From the NCBI RefSeq assembly GCF_040544485.1, contig NZ_JBDZDV010000001.1:372001-436000 (forward strand): a DNA stretch of 64,000 nucleotides. Reading direction: 5' to 3'. Positions within the stretch are counted from its first letter, which is position 1. Each line of letters starts with the position of its first letter. Source of the stretch: Lacicoccus halitifaciens (GTDB lineage Bacteria; Bacillota; Bacilli; Staphylococcales; Salinicoccaceae). Position numbers and translations under genes: made by a program. This document shows positions 25,677 to 35,200 of this stretch, one piece after another. The notes under the pieces were generated by a model. It was not told the DNA's origin. It did no database searches and was given only the letters and a program-made list of their open reading frames with translations.

Positions 25677-26439
25677 CTTCTTCAGTGAGACTCTTTCTGC
25701 CATTCATATTATGCACTATATGAAGCAGATATTCCTGGTTGCCTTTTGCTCCCTTGACTTTCGATTTGGTGACGGCCACCGGCTGTAAATCCAGTTCCCT
25801 GCACTCTGCAGCCACCCTGGTGATCACATTTTTATGGGTTTCCACAGAAGTGATGATGCCGTCTGATTCCCGTTCTTCAAGAAAACTTTCAAACTGCGGC
25901 TTGATCAGTGCAATGATTTCATACTCATGGCCGAAAAGTTTCCTGATATGCCTCAGTATGGGAACGATCGAAGTGAATGAAACATCGATGCTCATGATGT
26001 CCGGCACGGGGGAAAAATCATCTGCTTCGGTGACCTTGAAATTCGTCTGTTCCATGACGATGACCTGCGGGTGGATCCTGAGTTTATAATCCAGCTGATT
26101 GGTTCCGACATCCACCGCATATACAAGACTGGCACCATTCTGCAGGGCACAATCCGTAAATCCGCCTGTTGAACTGCCGATGTCGATCATGACCCTGTCC
26201 CGGAGGTCGATCCCGAATTCTTCTATCGCGTGTTTCAGTTTCAATCCGCCCCTCGAAACGAATGATTTCAAATTTTTGAACCTGATGTCCGCTTTCTCAG
26301 GGATGATCATTTCGGAGGGCTTATAGACCGGCTGATTGTTGTTCAGCACTTTACCGGCCATTATGAAACGCCTGACTTCCTCAAGCGTGCCGATATTGTA
26401 ATTTTCTTCCAGATAAGTGTCAATACGGACTTTTTTCAT
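25657..26439 (-). CDS. tlyA: TlyA family rRNA 2'-O-methyltransferase (YqxC-like)
   Basis: Protein of 260 residues: N-terminal S4 domain (1-60) and FtsJ-like methyltransferase domain with the SAM motif VMIDIGSSTGGFTDCALQ and the catalytic-region IKPQFE. Relatives methylate ribosomal RNA; the old name is hemolysin A. The ATG at 26439 is chosen (MKKVRIDTYL), overlapping dxs by 20 bases; an upstream GTG-type start is possible. The ribosome site is weak, which suggests coupling to dxs. Confidence 0.9.
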   Translation of the reverse strand: MKKVRIDTYLEENYNIGTLEEVRRFIMAGKVLNNNQPVYKPSEMIIPEKADIRFKNLKSFVSRGGLKLKHAIEEFGIDLRDRVMIDIGSSTGGFTDCALQNGASLVYAVDVGTNQLDYKLRIHPQVIVMEQTNFKVTEADDFSPVPDIMSIDVSFTSIVPILRHIRKLFGHEYEIIALIKPQFESFLEERESDGIITSVETHKNVITRVAAECRELDLQPVAVTKSKVKGAKGNQEYLLHIVHNMNGRKSLTEEDIHFVI

Positions 26440-28309
26440 GCTTTTTACCAACCAGTTTCAAAGCTTCTTGTTGAATGTTATCAGCAGTTATGCCAATATC
26501 TTCCAACAGACGGTTTACATCACCGTGCTCGATATACTCGCCGTCTATACCAATCCGTTTTACTTTATTGGTGTATTGGTGATCACTGAAAAATGTCGCG
26601 ATCATGCTGCCGAGCCCGCCTTCAAGCATGGATTCTTCCACGACGACGACCGGGGCGTCCGAGGCACCCAGTTCATGCAGATACTTCTCATCGAGCGGCT
26701 TGATGAACCTTGCATTCACCACGCCTGCGCTGACCTCTCTCCGGCTCAAAGCGCCTGCGGCTTCCAGAGCGAGTGCCACCGTCGGTCCGAATGAGATGAT
26801 TTGGACATCGCTGCCCTCTTTGACCGTTTCCCACTCCCCGATATCGAACGGCGCTCTCGGCTGATTCATATCCACACCCGGAACGTTGCCTCTCGGATAC
26901 CTGAGTGCGACGGGTCCTTCATGTTCAAAAGCAAGGTCGACCATTTTTGCAGCTTCAAATTCATCCCTCGGCATCATCAATGTCATATTCGGCAGCGGAG
27001 TGATGAAACTGATATCAAAAACGCCCTGATGGGTTTCCCCATCCGCTCCGACCAGACCGCTCCGGTCTATGCCAATAAAAACATTCAGGTTCTGACGGTC
27101 CACGTCATGCAGCAGCTGATCATAGCCTCTCTGCAGAAATGTCGAATATATCGCAAGATAAGGACGCATGCCGTTTGAAGCCAATCCTGCGGACATAGTC
27201 ACCGCATGCTGTTCTGCAATGCCGACATCAAAGAAGCGTTCCGGCAGCTCCCTTTGGAACCTGGTCAGCTTGCTGCCAACCGGCATTGCCGGGGTGATCG
27301 CAACGATCCTCTCGTCCTCATGCGCTTTTTCAAGCACTGAATTCGACATGAATTCACTCCAGGAGACGGTCTGCTTTTTCCCGAGCACTTCCCCTGTTTC
27401 AATCTTATATGGACCGAGGCCATGCCATGTACCGAGCTTATCGTCTTCTGCAGGATGGTAGCCCTTGCCCTTTTTAGTGATGACATGGACGATTACAGGA
27501 CCTTTATAGTCTTTTGCAGACTCGATCGCCCGCTCAAGATCTTCAAAGTCATGCCCATCCACGGGGCCGATATATTTGATGCCGAGCTCTTCAAAGAAGA
27601 TGCCTTCAACAACCAGATATTTCAGGCTGTCTTTGACACGGTCTGCCACATCCCTCAGCCTTGAGCCGACCTGCGGCATTTTCTGTATCGCATCTTCGAT
27701 ATCATGCTTGAATCTGTTGTAGTTGCTGTTCGTCCGGATCCGGCCGAGCATGTTATGAAGCGCACCGACATTCGGCGCGATGCTCATTTCGTTATCATTC
27801 AGTATGATTGTCATATCCGTCTTATCGGATCCGATGTGATTGAGCGCTTCAAGCGCCATTCCGCCGGTAAGGGCACCATCTCCGATGACAGGGACGACAT
27901 GATAATCCTCAGACTTTATATCCCTTGCTTTGGCGATACCCATCGCTGCAGACAAGGAAGTGCTGGAATGTCCGGCTTCCCAGACATCATGTTCTGATTC
28001 ACGTGTTTTTGGAAAGCCGCATAACCCTTTGTACTGCCTCAAAGTATCGAACTGGCTGATCCTGCCGGTCAATATTTTATGGATATATGCCTGGTGGCCC
28101 ACATCAAAAATGAATTTGTCTTCAGGGGAATTGAAATGTTTATGCATAGCGATGGACAATTCAACCACCCCGAGATTGGCACCGATGTGGCCGCCTGTAA
28201 TCGCACATGATTCTATTAGAAATTCCCTGATATCCTGGGAGAGTGATTCCAATTCTTCTGTGTCCAGGGTTTTGAGGAACTTTGGATTTTCGATTTGAAA
28301 AAGATTCAT
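26420..28309 (-). CDS. dxs: 1-deoxy-D-xylulose-5-phosphate synthase
   Basis: Thiamine diphosphate enzyme of 629 residues, first step of the MEP isoprenoid pathway. The cofactor motif GDGALTGGMALEALNHIG ends with LNDNEMSI; other marks are VGHQAYIHKILTGR and YSTFLQRGYDQLLHDV. ATG at 28309 with AAAGG upstream; the frame extends 11 codons further without support. Together with ispA here and ispG at 56.2 kb, it shows an MEP route rather than the mevalonate route of staphylococci. Confidence 0.96.
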   Translation of the reverse strand: MNLFQIENPKFLKTLDTEELESLSQDIREFLIESCAITGGHIGANLGVVELSIAMHKHFNSPEDKFIFDVGHQAYIHKILTGRISQFDTLRQYKGLCGFPKTRESEHDVWEAGHSSTSLSAAMGIAKARDIKSEDYHVVPVIGDGALTGGMALEALNHIGSDKTDMTIILNDNEMSIAPNVGALHNMLGRIRTNSNYNRFKHDIEDAIQKMPQVGSRLRDVADRVKDSLKYLVVEGIFFEELGIKYIGPVDGHDFEDLERAIESAKDYKGPVIVHVITKKGKGYHPAEDDKLGTWHGLGPYKIETGEVLGKKQTVSWSEFMSNSVLEKAHEDERIVAITPAMPVGSKLTRFQRELPERFFDVGIAEQHAVTMSAGLASNGMRPYLAIYSTFLQRGYDQLLHDVDRQNLNVFIGIDRSGLVGADGETHQGVFDISFITPLPNMTLMMPRDEFEAAKMVDLAFEHEGPVALRYPRGNVPGVDMNQPRAPFDIGEWETVKEGSDVQIISFGPTVALALEAAGALSRREVSAGVVNARFIKPLDEKYLHELGASDAPVVVVEESMLEGGLGSMIATFFSDHQYTNKVKRIGIDGEYIEHGDVNRLLEDIGITADNIQQEALKLVGKKHEKSPY

Positions 28310-28341
28310 AATACATCCAACCTTTAAATTTACTGTTTTCA

Positions 28342-28350
28342 ATTATAACA
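28342..28350 (-). promoter_or_regulatory. Extended -10 promoter before dxs
   Basis: TGTTATAAT on the minus strand is a full extended -10 element, 33 bases upstream of the dxs ATG in the 80-base gap after ispA. The -35 region is poor, as is common with extended -10 promoters. Confidence 0.45.
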
Positions 28351-28389
28351 TCACTAACAGTATCTAAGAATACAATAAGTGAAAATAAT

Positions 28390-29268
28390 TCAATTCTCCC
28401 TTATTGCAAATTTATTCAGGACGTTTTTCAGCTCGGTGATGTCGATTGTCCTTTTTACAGCGTCCAGTTCCGTTTCTGCGAGTGACACTTTCTGCTCCAT
28501 CCGTTCTTTCGCACCTTCGAGGCCGAAGGCACTGACGTATGTGACTTTATCCTTCCGCGCATCGCTTCCGGTGTTCTTCCCTGTCACCTTCACGTCGCCT
28601 GTGACATCCAGTATATCATCCCTGATCTGAAAAGTGATTCCAAGATACTCGGAAAACCTCAAAAGATGCGACGCAGTTTCGTCGTCGGCCTCTGCAATGG
28701 TCACTGCAGCATGGACAGGCGCGCTGATCAGCCTGCCTGTCTTGTATTTATGAATCGTTTCCAATTCTTCGAATGTGATGTCTTCATTTTCCGCCTCGAT
28801 ATCCAGCATCTGTCCGCCGATCATCCCATTCTGCCCGGCTGAATCAGCGATGATGCGTACGAGTTCCAGCCTGGTCCCTGCACTGAGTTTTTCATCATTT
28901 ACAATTAAATGGAAGGATTCAGTCAGCAGATTATCTCCAGCGAGTATCGCTGCCGCTTCCCCGAAAACTTTATGATTTGTTGGATTCCCTCTCCTTAAAT
29001 CATCATCATCCATCGCCGGCAGATCATCATGGATCAGTGAGTAGGTGTGGATCATTTCGATGGCACTTGCGGTCTTCAGCCCTTTATCCAACGGGGTTGA
29101 AAAAGCATCCAGTGCAGCAAACAGCAAATACGGCCTGAATCTCTTACCACCCGATTTGATGGAATATCTGCTCGCTTCCGCAATGGTGCCTGAAATATGG
29201 TTCCCGCCCAGATGGGATAAGATGACCTCATCTATTTTTTTTAAGTATTCTTCAATGTTATTTTTCAT
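28390..29268 (-). CDS. ispA: Polyprenyl (farnesyl) diphosphate synthase
   Basis: Protein of 292 residues. The first Asp-rich motif is HDDLPAMDDDDLRRG and the second is QIRDDILDVTGD; GGKRFRPYLL is the isopentenyl diphosphate-binding start. It makes farnesyl diphosphate for quinone and undecaprenol synthesis. The start overlaps xseB by 11 bases. The order xseA-xseB-ispA-dxs-tlyA is standard in bacilli. Confidence 0.95.
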   Translation of the reverse strand: MKNNIEEYLKKIDEVILSHLGGNHISGTIAEASRYSIKSGGKRFRPYLLFAALDAFSTPLDKGLKTASAIEMIHTYSLIHDDLPAMDDDDLRRGNPTNHKVFGEAAAILAGDNLLTESFHLIVNDEKLSAGTRLELVRIIADSAGQNGMIGGQMLDIEAENEDITFEELETIHKYKTGRLISAPVHAAVTIAEADDETASHLLRFSEYLGITFQIRDDILDVTGDVKVTGKNTGSDARKDKVTYVSAFGLEGAKERMEQKVSLAETELDAVKRTIDITELKNVLNKFAIREN

Positions 29269-29467
29269 TATCCGTATCCTTATTTAAAGTCTCCACTTTC
29301 AATTCTGCATCTTTCAGTATGCGTTCGCATTCCCTTGAAAGCTCCACGCCCTGCTTATAAAGTTCGAGAGATTTTTCAAGCGGGACCTCTTCTTTTTCGA
29401 GTTCCTGGACGATTTCGTCAAGTCGCTTCATCTTCTCTTCAAAAGTCTCAGTTTTTTGCTCATTCAT
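29258..29467 (-). CDS. xseB: Exodeoxyribonuclease VII small subunit
   Basis: Protein of 69 residues, mostly one helical hairpin: FEEKMKRLDEIVQELEKEEV followed by PLEKSLELYKQGVEL, the family signature. It binds the long C-terminal helix of XseA to build the exonuclease. Overlaps xseA by 8 bases upstream and ispA by 11 bases downstream. Confidence 0.95.
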   Translation of the reverse strand: MNEQKTETFEEKMKRLDEIVQELEKEEVPLEKSLELYKQGVELSRECERILKDAELKVETLNKDTDNEK

Positions 29468-30800
29468 CTTCGTTCACCTCTATAACTTTCGAGATAATAT
29501 TGCCTTTAAAGAAATGGCTGGTGATCATCTCACCTTCCCGGAGATCTCCGGCGTTTTTCACCACACCGCCGTCTTTGACAGTATAGGAATAGCCGCGTTT
29601 CAATACGGCGCTCGGGCTGAGTGAATCCAGTATTTCCAGCCTGTTGAACAATTTCTGCCGGAGGTTCTGGTTGACCATCCTCATCGCATCGTTCAAATCT
29701 TCACTGAGGCCCGCCAGCTGGTTGCGCCCATTATTAATCGCAGGCATCGGGGAGAGATGGCCGATGCTGGACTTCATCTGGTTCAGGGTGTATGCATGCT
29801 CCCTGAAATGCCGGTTGAAATTGCCTGTCAGCTTATCTTTTTGCATCATGAGCCTTTCTGTCTGCTGGTCGTAGAGCAATGCCGGTGTTTTAAACTTATA
29901 ATAACCGGAAAGGGACAGGAGTGCCTGCTTCCTGTACTGTATTGCCTGCAGCTGATTGCGGGTCAGTTTAAGTTCAGTCTCCCTCAGCTTCTCCACTATA
30001 TCATGGTGGAACGGGACAGTTAATTCTGCGGCTGCAGTCGGAGTCGGCGCCCTTAGATCGGAAATGTAATCCACAAGTGTGGTGTCCGTTTCATGGCCGA
30101 CCCCGGTGACCACCGGTGTGCGGGTATTGAAGACCGCCATGGCGACGTCCTTTTCATTGAATGTCCATAAATCTTCAATCGAACCGCCCCCGCGTGCAAG
30201 CAGAATGACATCTGCCCCAAGACTGTCCGCTTTTTTGAGGTTGGCGATCACATCCTGCATGCTGCCCGAACCCTGCACAAGTGTATCAATCAGTGTAAGT
30301 CGGACCAGTGGATACCGTCTTTCAAACGTGGTGATCATATCTTTTACTGCAGCACTCGTGGCCGAACTGACAATCACGATATGATGCGGGTATTTCGGTA
30401 TGGGCTTTTTATGTTCGCTGTCGAAGTACCCTTTTTCTGCAAGTTCCTTCTTATCTTTTTCCAGCTGCTCAAAAAGCTGGCCAATACCGTCTATTTGAAT
30501 ATCATCCGCATAGATCTGATATTGGCCGTTCATTTCAAATATACTGATCCGTCCCTGAATGAGCACTTTCTGTCCTTCTTCAGGCTTGAATAAAAGCTTC
30601 CCCGCAGAAGATTTGAACATGACGCCCCTGATCACCGAGTGGCCGTCTTTCAAAGCAAAATATAAATGGCCGTTCGTATGATGCTTGACGTTGGATAATT
30701 CACCTGTAACAAAGACCCGTCGTAAATACGGGTCTTGGTCAAATTTATATTTCAAATATTTTGTCAGGGCCTTCACAGACAGATATTTGTTAGTTTCCAT
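29460..30800 (-). CDS. xseA: Exodeoxyribonuclease VII large subunit
   Basis: Protein of 446 residues: N-terminal OB fold (about 5-100, RRVFVTGELSNVKHHTNGHL), catalytic domain with IVSSATSAAVKDM, LLARGGGSIEDLWTFN and VTGVGHETDTTLVDYISD, and a helical C-terminus. It degrades single-stranded DNA to oligonucleotides. METNKYLSV at 30800 is the likely start; an ATG-type start 4 codons earlier overlaps nusB more. Confidence 0.95.
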   Translation of the reverse strand: METNKYLSVKALTKYLKYKFDQDPYLRRVFVTGELSNVKHHTNGHLYFALKDGHSVIRGVMFKSSAGKLLFKPEEGQKVLIQGRISIFEMNGQYQIYADDIQIDGIGQLFEQLEKDKKELAEKGYFDSEHKKPIPKYPHHIVIVSSATSAAVKDMITTFERRYPLVRLTLIDTLVQGSGSMQDVIANLKKADSLGADVILLARGGGSIEDLWTFNEKDVAMAVFNTRTPVVTGVGHETDTTLVDYISDLRAPTPTAAAELTVPFHHDIVEKLRETELKLTRNQLQAIQYRKQALLSLSGYYKFKTPALLYDQQTERLMMQKDKLTGNFNRHFREHAYTLNQMKSSIGHLSPMPAINNGRNQLAGLSEDLNDAMRMVNQNLRQKLFNRLEILDSLSPSAVLKRGYSYTVKDGGVVKNAGDLREGEMITSHFFKGNIISKVIEVNEDE

Positions 30801-31197
30801 CACGATCATCATCCGTTTCTGTAAAAAACTCAGGGAAGTTCTTAAGTACTCCGTTCACGAATTTATGGCTGTCCTTATCTCCGTAGAGTTTGGCGATCCT
30901 GACCGCTTCATTGATGATCACTTTCGGCGGGGAGTCCTGAAGCAGCAGTTCCGCCACCGCCATCCTCAGAACATTTCGTTCAGCTTTGGAGATCCTCTCC
31001 AGGGTGTAATTGCTCAAGTGCCTGCTGATGTGGCCGTCCACCGTTTCCTTATTGCTGATGTAGTGGCTGATCACACCATTCATATACTCCTGCTCCTGGA
31101 ACAGGTTGTGGAAGGCGGCCTCCTCAAGGGCGACTAAATCGTGATCGATCTGGAATAAGATTTGAAATATTTTCTTTCGCTGTTCATGTCTGTTCAT
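30790..31197 (-). CDS. nusB: Transcription antitermination factor NusB
   Basis: All-helical RNA-binding protein of 135 residues with the typical ends ERNVLRMAVAELL and KVIINEAVRIAKLYGDKDS, and FVNGVLKNF. It works with NusE on boxA of rRNA leaders. The ATG at 31197 (MNRHEQRKK) has GGTG upstream. Part of the accBC-yqhY-nusB-xseAB-ispA-dxs block. Confidence 0.94.
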   Translation of the reverse strand: MNRHEQRKKIFQILFQIDHDLVALEEAAFHNLFQEQEYMNGVISHYISNKETVDGHISRHLSNYTLERISKAERNVLRMAVAELLLQDSPPKVIINEAVRIAKLYGDKDSHKFVNGVLKNFPEFFTETDDDRDGN

Positions 31198-31217
31198 AAA
31201 TAACACCAATCTATCTT

Positions 31218-31568
31218 CTATTTAATGATGTTCACGATGTGAACATTGATTTCTTTGACCTGCTGCTCCAGCATGGTGTGCAGAGTCTGATTAACATTGG
31301 ACTGAATATTCTCAGCAACCTTATGAACATTCACACCTTCTTTTAATGCAACGTAAATCGAAAGGATGACTTCATCGTCTTTCAAGTCGACTCTGACTCC
31401 GCGTCCGCGGAACTTTTTGCCGAGCTTCTCTATATTTCCACTGGCAAAGTTATTCTGCAGGCTGTGCACACCCGGGGTTTCGGTCACTGCAATGCTCGTT
31501 ATGACCTCTATGACTTCAGGCGAAATATTGATAACTCCCAGATTTGAATTTTGGGTTGAAATTTTCAC
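31218..31568 (-). CDS. yqhY: Asp23/Gls24 family envelope protein (YqhY-like)
   Basis: Protein of about 116 residues with the Asp23 fold: VINISPEVIEVITSIAVTE and SIYVALKEGVNVHKVAENIQ are family marks. Members between accC and nusB are linked to control of acetyl-CoA carboxylase and membrane lipid balance in Bacillus. Start choice: AGAGG is 8 bases before the GTG at 31568 and only 2 bases before the ATG at 31574, so the GTG is preferred, though the ATG is possible. Confidence 0.88.
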   Translation of the reverse strand: MKISTQNSNLGVINISPEVIEVITSIAVTETPGVHSLQNNFASGNIEKLGKKFRGRGVRVDLKDDEVILSIYVALKEGVNVHKVAENIQSNVNQTLHTMLEQQVKEINVHIVNIIK

Positions 31569-31589
31569 TGACATCACCTCTTGGTACCA

Positions 31590-32939
31590 TTATACCATGA
31601 TATCATTTTCAGCTAAAAAATTTGTGTTGTAGTTATTAGTTATGAAGTCATCATTTTTGAGCAGATTCATATGAAACGGGATCGTCGTGTCGATACCGTC
31701 GATTATGAATTCTCCAAGCGCCCTTTTGGAAATATTGATGGCTTCCTCTCTTGAATCGCTGTGCACGATCAACTTGGCGATCATCGAATCGTAATATGGC
31801 GGGATAGTGTAACCGCTGTAGGCAGCTGTATCCATCCTGACACCGAAGCCGCCCGGAGTGATGTAATTGGTGATTTTACCGGCGGAAGGCATGAAGTTCT
31901 TTGAAGGGTTCTCGGCATTGATGCGGTATTCAATCGCATGGCCGTTGAACTTGATATCCTCCTGCTTGAACGGAATCTCTTCCCTCATGGCGATTTTAAG
32001 CTGCATTTTGACAAGGTCTATGCCCGTGATCATTTCCGTGACGGGGTGCTCAACCTGGATGCGCGTATTCATTTCCATGAAATAAAAATTATCATCATTC
32101 AGGTCATATATGAACTCGATTGTGCCTGCACCGATGTAATCGATGCTCTTGGCCGCCCTGACCGCCGTCTCACCCATTTCACGGCGTTTCTCTTCCGTGA
32201 GCACCGGGCTCGGCGCCTCCTCGACAAGCTTCTGCATACGGCGCTGCACGGTGCAGTCCCTTTCACCGAGATGGACCACATTTCCGTGATAGTCTCCAAG
32301 CACCTGTATTTCAATATGACGGAAATTCTCAATATACTTCTCAATGTAGAGGCTCTTATTACCGAAAGCACTTTCGGCCTCCTGCTCCGTCATCTTGTAA
32401 TTCTGAATCAGCTCTTCTTCGTTGCGTGCAACCCGGATGCCTTTTCCGCCGCCGCCGTAGCTCGCCTTGATGATGACCGGATAACCGACACCCCCGGCGA
32501 CTTCCATCGCATGTTCAATCGACTGGACGACACCGTCGCTTCCCGGCACTGTCGGGACGCCGGCTTTTTCCATAGTGTTTTTAGCCACGTCTTTGACACC
32601 CATCAGCGAAATCGTCTCGTACATCGGACCGATGAAGATGAGGTTCGATGATTCACACATTTCTGCAAAGTCGCTGTTCTCCGCTAAAAATCCATAACCC
32701 GGATGTACCGCATCACAGCCGGTCTTCTTGGCAATCGTGATGATGCTGATCATATCCAGATAACTGTCTTTTGAGAGTTTCGGGCCGATGCAGTAGGATT
32801 CAGTTGCAATCTTCCGGTGCAGACTGTCCTTATCCGCTTCTGAGTAGATGCTGACAGATTCAATTCCAAGCTCACTGCATGCACGTATGATCCTTACTGC
32901 AATTTCTCCGCGGTTGGCAACGAGTACTTTTTTAATCAT
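31590..32939 (-). CDS. accC: Acetyl-CoA carboxylase biotin carboxylase subunit
   Basis: ATP-grasp protein of 449 residues. N-terminus KKVLVANRGEIAVRIIRA, ATP-binding loop YGGGGKGIR, HLGERDCTVQRRMQKLVEEAP and MNTRIQVEHPVTE are intact. It carboxylates biotin on AccB, the first step of fatty acid synthesis. The start overlaps the accB stop by 4 bases. Confidence 0.97.
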   Translation of the reverse strand: MIKKVLVANRGEIAVRIIRACSELGIESVSIYSEADKDSLHRKIATESYCIGPKLSKDSYLDMISIITIAKKTGCDAVHPGYGFLAENSDFAEMCESSNLIFIGPMYETISLMGVKDVAKNTMEKAGVPTVPGSDGVVQSIEHAMEVAGGVGYPVIIKASYGGGGKGIRVARNEEELIQNYKMTEQEAESAFGNKSLYIEKYIENFRHIEIQVLGDYHGNVVHLGERDCTVQRRMQKLVEEAPSPVLTEEKRREMGETAVRAAKSIDYIGAGTIEFIYDLNDDNFYFMEMNTRIQVEHPVTEMITGIDLVKMQLKIAMREEIPFKQEDIKFNGHAIEYRINAENPSKNFMPSAGKITNYITPGGFGVRMDTAAYSGYTIPPYYDSMIAKLIVHSDSREEAINISKRALGEFIIDGIDTTIPFHMNLLKNDDFITNNYNTNFLAENDIMV

Positions 32940-33367
32940 ATTATTCTGAACAATGGCTGATCGTACTCAACCATTTCCCCGTCCTCAACGAGAATTTCTG
33001 CAATTTCACCGGAAGTTTCTGCCTGGATTTCATTGAAGAGCTTCATGGCCTCCAAAATACAGACTACGCTGTCATTCGTCACTTTATCTCCGACACTGAC
33101 GAATGGATCGGATTCAGGAGAAGGTGCTTTGTAGAAAGTTCCAACCATCGGCGCTTTCACAAGCACGCCGTCTTTTTCAGCCGGAGCAGCTTCAGCAGCC
33201 TTGGCAGCGGGCTGAGCGGCCGGTGCGGGCTGGGCAGGCGTCTGCACCACTTCTTTTTGCATTTCTTTTTTCAGTTTGATATCGACTTCGCCATCCTTAT
33301 AGGATATTTCGGACAGGGAAGCTTTTTCCATGCGTTCAATTAATTTATCAAGATCATCAAAGTTCAT
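32936..33367 (-). CDS. accB: Acetyl-CoA carboxylase biotin carboxyl carrier protein
   Basis: Protein of 143 residues: an N-terminal helical part, an Ala/Pro-rich linker (about 43-64) and the biotinyl domain with the acceptor Lys109 in LEAMKLFNEI. AAGGAG stands before the ATG and a good promoter lies 33 bases further up. First gene of accBC and perhaps of the whole block down to tlyA. Confidence 0.96.
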   Translation of the reverse strand: MNFDDLDKLIERMEKASLSEISYKDGEVDIKLKKEMQKEVVQTPAQPAPAAQPAAKAAEAAPAEKDGVLVKAPMVGTFYKAPSPESDPFVSVGDKVTNDSVVCILEAMKLFNEIQAETSGEIAEILVEDGEMVEYDQPLFRII

Positions 33368-33399
33368 AGCAATACTCCTTAAGAAAATTTCTTTCTATA

Positions 33400-33428
33400 A
33401 TTCTACTTCAGTGGTCATACCAATTCAA
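33400..33428 (-). promoter_or_regulatory. accBC promoter
   Basis: TTGAAT (33423-33428) and TAGAAT (33400-33405) on the minus strand, 17 bases apart, between the efp terminator and accB. Confidence 0.6.
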
Positions 33429-33433
33429 GTGAA

Positions 33434-33463
33434 AATAATAAAAGCAGAGAGTTCTCTGCTTTT
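33434..33463 (-). terminator. Terminator after efp
   Basis: Eleven-base-pair hairpin (AAAAGCAGAGA and its complement, arms 33440-33450 and 33453-33463) that begins within the efp stop codon and ends in U-rich sequence on the minus strand. Confidence 0.8.
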
Positions 33464-34019
33464 ATGCTCTGGACAAGTATGACCCGTCTTCGGTGCTGAC
33501 GATCACGCTGTCCCCCTGGTTGACGAACAGCGGCACCTGGACGGTGATGCCGGTTTCGAGCGTCGCCGCTTTGGTAGCACCCGAAGCGGTATCGCCTTTG
33601 ATGCCGGGCTCTGCTTCAGTCACTTCAAGCTCCACCGATTTCGGCAGTTCAACGCCGAGCGTCTCATTGCCATACATCATGATGGTCACATTCATATTCG
33701 CTTTCAGGAACTGCAGTTCGTGCTTTAGCTGGGAAGCCTGAAGCTCCACCTGCTCGTATGAATTATTATCCATGAATATATGGCTGTCTCCATCCGCATA
33801 CAGATACTGCATCTTCATATTATCAATCTGCGCCCGTCCGACTTTCTCGCCTGCCCTGAAAGTCTTTTCCTGGATGGCACCGGTTCTCAAGTTCTTCAGT
33901 TTGCTGCGTACGAACGCCGCACCTTTTCCGGGCTTGACGTGCTGGAAGTCCGTGACCCTCCATATGCCGCCGTCCGTTTCTATCGTTAAACCTGTTTTGA
34001 AGTCATTTACTGATATCAT
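33462..34019 (-). CDS. efp: Translation elongation factor P
   Basis: Protein of 185 residues with the three beta-barrel domains of EF-P. The modifiable lysine is in the loop HVKPGKGAAF (about residue 32). It relieves ribosome stalling at proline runs. Located after pepQ, as in Bacillus, with 23 bases between; the ATG follows GGAGG. Confidence 0.97.
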   Translation of the reverse strand: MISVNDFKTGLTIETDGGIWRVTDFQHVKPGKGAAFVRSKLKNLRTGAIQEKTFRAGEKVGRAQIDNMKMQYLYADGDSHIFMDNNSYEQVELQASQLKHELQFLKANMNVTIMMYGNETLGVELPKSVELEVTEAEPGIKGDTASGATKAATLETGITVQVPLFVNQGDSVIVSTEDGSYLSRA

Positions 34020-34042
34020 TTAGTCTTCCTCCTATTATTATA

Positions 34043-35098
34043 TTATAAAATGAACAGTTCCTTTGAGCTGTAGGTGAGTTTTTCCAGACCCGTGCCGGTG
34101 ACCAGACAGTCATCCTCGATTCTGACACCGCCGAGATCTTCAACGTAGATGCCCGGTTCGATCGTGACACACATATTTTCTTCAAGCACCGTATCACTGC
34201 TCTTTGCAAGAGCCGGTCTTTCATGGACTTCCAGTCCGAAGCCATGTCCTAGGGAGTGGCCGAAGTTTTCGCCATAGCCGTGTTCAGTGATGACATCCCT
34301 TGCCACCTTATCGGCTTCCGCCCCCGTCATGCCGGCTTTGACATGATCCAGTGCCTTCAGCTGTGCTTCGAGAACGATATTATATATGCGTTCCATTTCA
34401 TCGCTGACACCGCCGACTGCGAATGACCGCGTGATGTCGGAAGCATATCCTTTATAATACGCCCCGAAGTCCAATGTGACCATATCACCGGTCTCAATGA
34501 TCTTCTCCGACGCCACCCCATGCGGAAGTGCACCTCTGTAGCCGCTGGCCACAATCGTATCGAAGCTTGCACCGCTTGCCCCCAGTTTGGTCATATGGCT
34601 TTCAAGCGCATTCTTCACCTGGAGTTCAGTCATGCCGGACTGAACATACTTCAGGATGAATTCATATGATTCATCGGCAATTTCACATGCTTTCCTGATC
34701 AGTTGAAGTTCATCCGACGTCTTGTACATCCTGATCTTCTCGACTTCATCCGTCAAAGGTGTCAGTTCGAAATTTTCCTGAAGCCGGCTGTATGTATTAT
34801 AATTTACATGAGCCCCTTCAAACCCGATGACTTTCAAATTTTTCCCCTTCATGAATTGAATGAGGAAATCCAGCAGGCCCTTCTTCTGCAATACGAATTC
34901 GAAATCCGGTGCCTGTTCCCGTGCCTGGGCATCATATCTGAAATCTGATATCAGATACTTCTCATCTTTCGTAATGATCACGGCCCCGCTTGATCCTGTA
35001 AAACCGGAAAGGTACCTCCTGTTGTAATCACTCATCACGAGCAGGCCGTCAATCCCTTCGGAATCGATCAATGCGCGAACTTTATCGATTTTAATCAT
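34043..35098 (-). CDS. pepQ: Xaa-Pro peptidase, M24 family
   Basis: Protein of 351 residues with a creatinase-like N-terminal domain and a pita-bread catalytic domain. The five metal ligands are seen in TLDFGAYYKGYASDITRS, GHSLGHGFGLEVHE, TIEPGIY and GGVRIEDDCLV. It removes the residue before proline in short peptides. GAGGTG precedes the ATG. Sits before efp in a two-gene unit. The symbol could also be papA or yqhT. Confidence 0.93.
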   Translation of the reverse strand: MIKIDKVRALIDSEGIDGLLVMSDYNRRYLSGFTGSSGAVIITKDEKYLISDFRYDAQAREQAPDFEFVLQKKGLLDFLIQFMKGKNLKVIGFEGAHVNYNTYSRLQENFELTPLTDEVEKIRMYKTSDELQLIRKACEIADESYEFILKYVQSGMTELQVKNALESHMTKLGASGASFDTIVASGYRGALPHGVASEKIIETGDMVTLDFGAYYKGYASDITRSFAVGGVSDEMERIYNIVLEAQLKALDHVKAGMTGAEADKVARDVITEHGYGENFGHSLGHGFGLEVHERPALAKSSDTVLEENMCVTIEPGIYVEDLGGVRIEDDCLVTGTGLEKLTYSSKELFIL

Positions 35099-35200
35099 GT
35101 TTTCACCTCAAAATGTATTCTACAGTAATTAAGATCCTTTTTCATTTATAAGTATGACATAACATGTTAAAATAATAAAATGATGTTAGGGAGTCAGCGT

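Noticed and set aside
31938..32651. 237-codon open frame on the plus strand
   Set aside because: Antisense to accC, whose motifs are complete; no start signals or family features.
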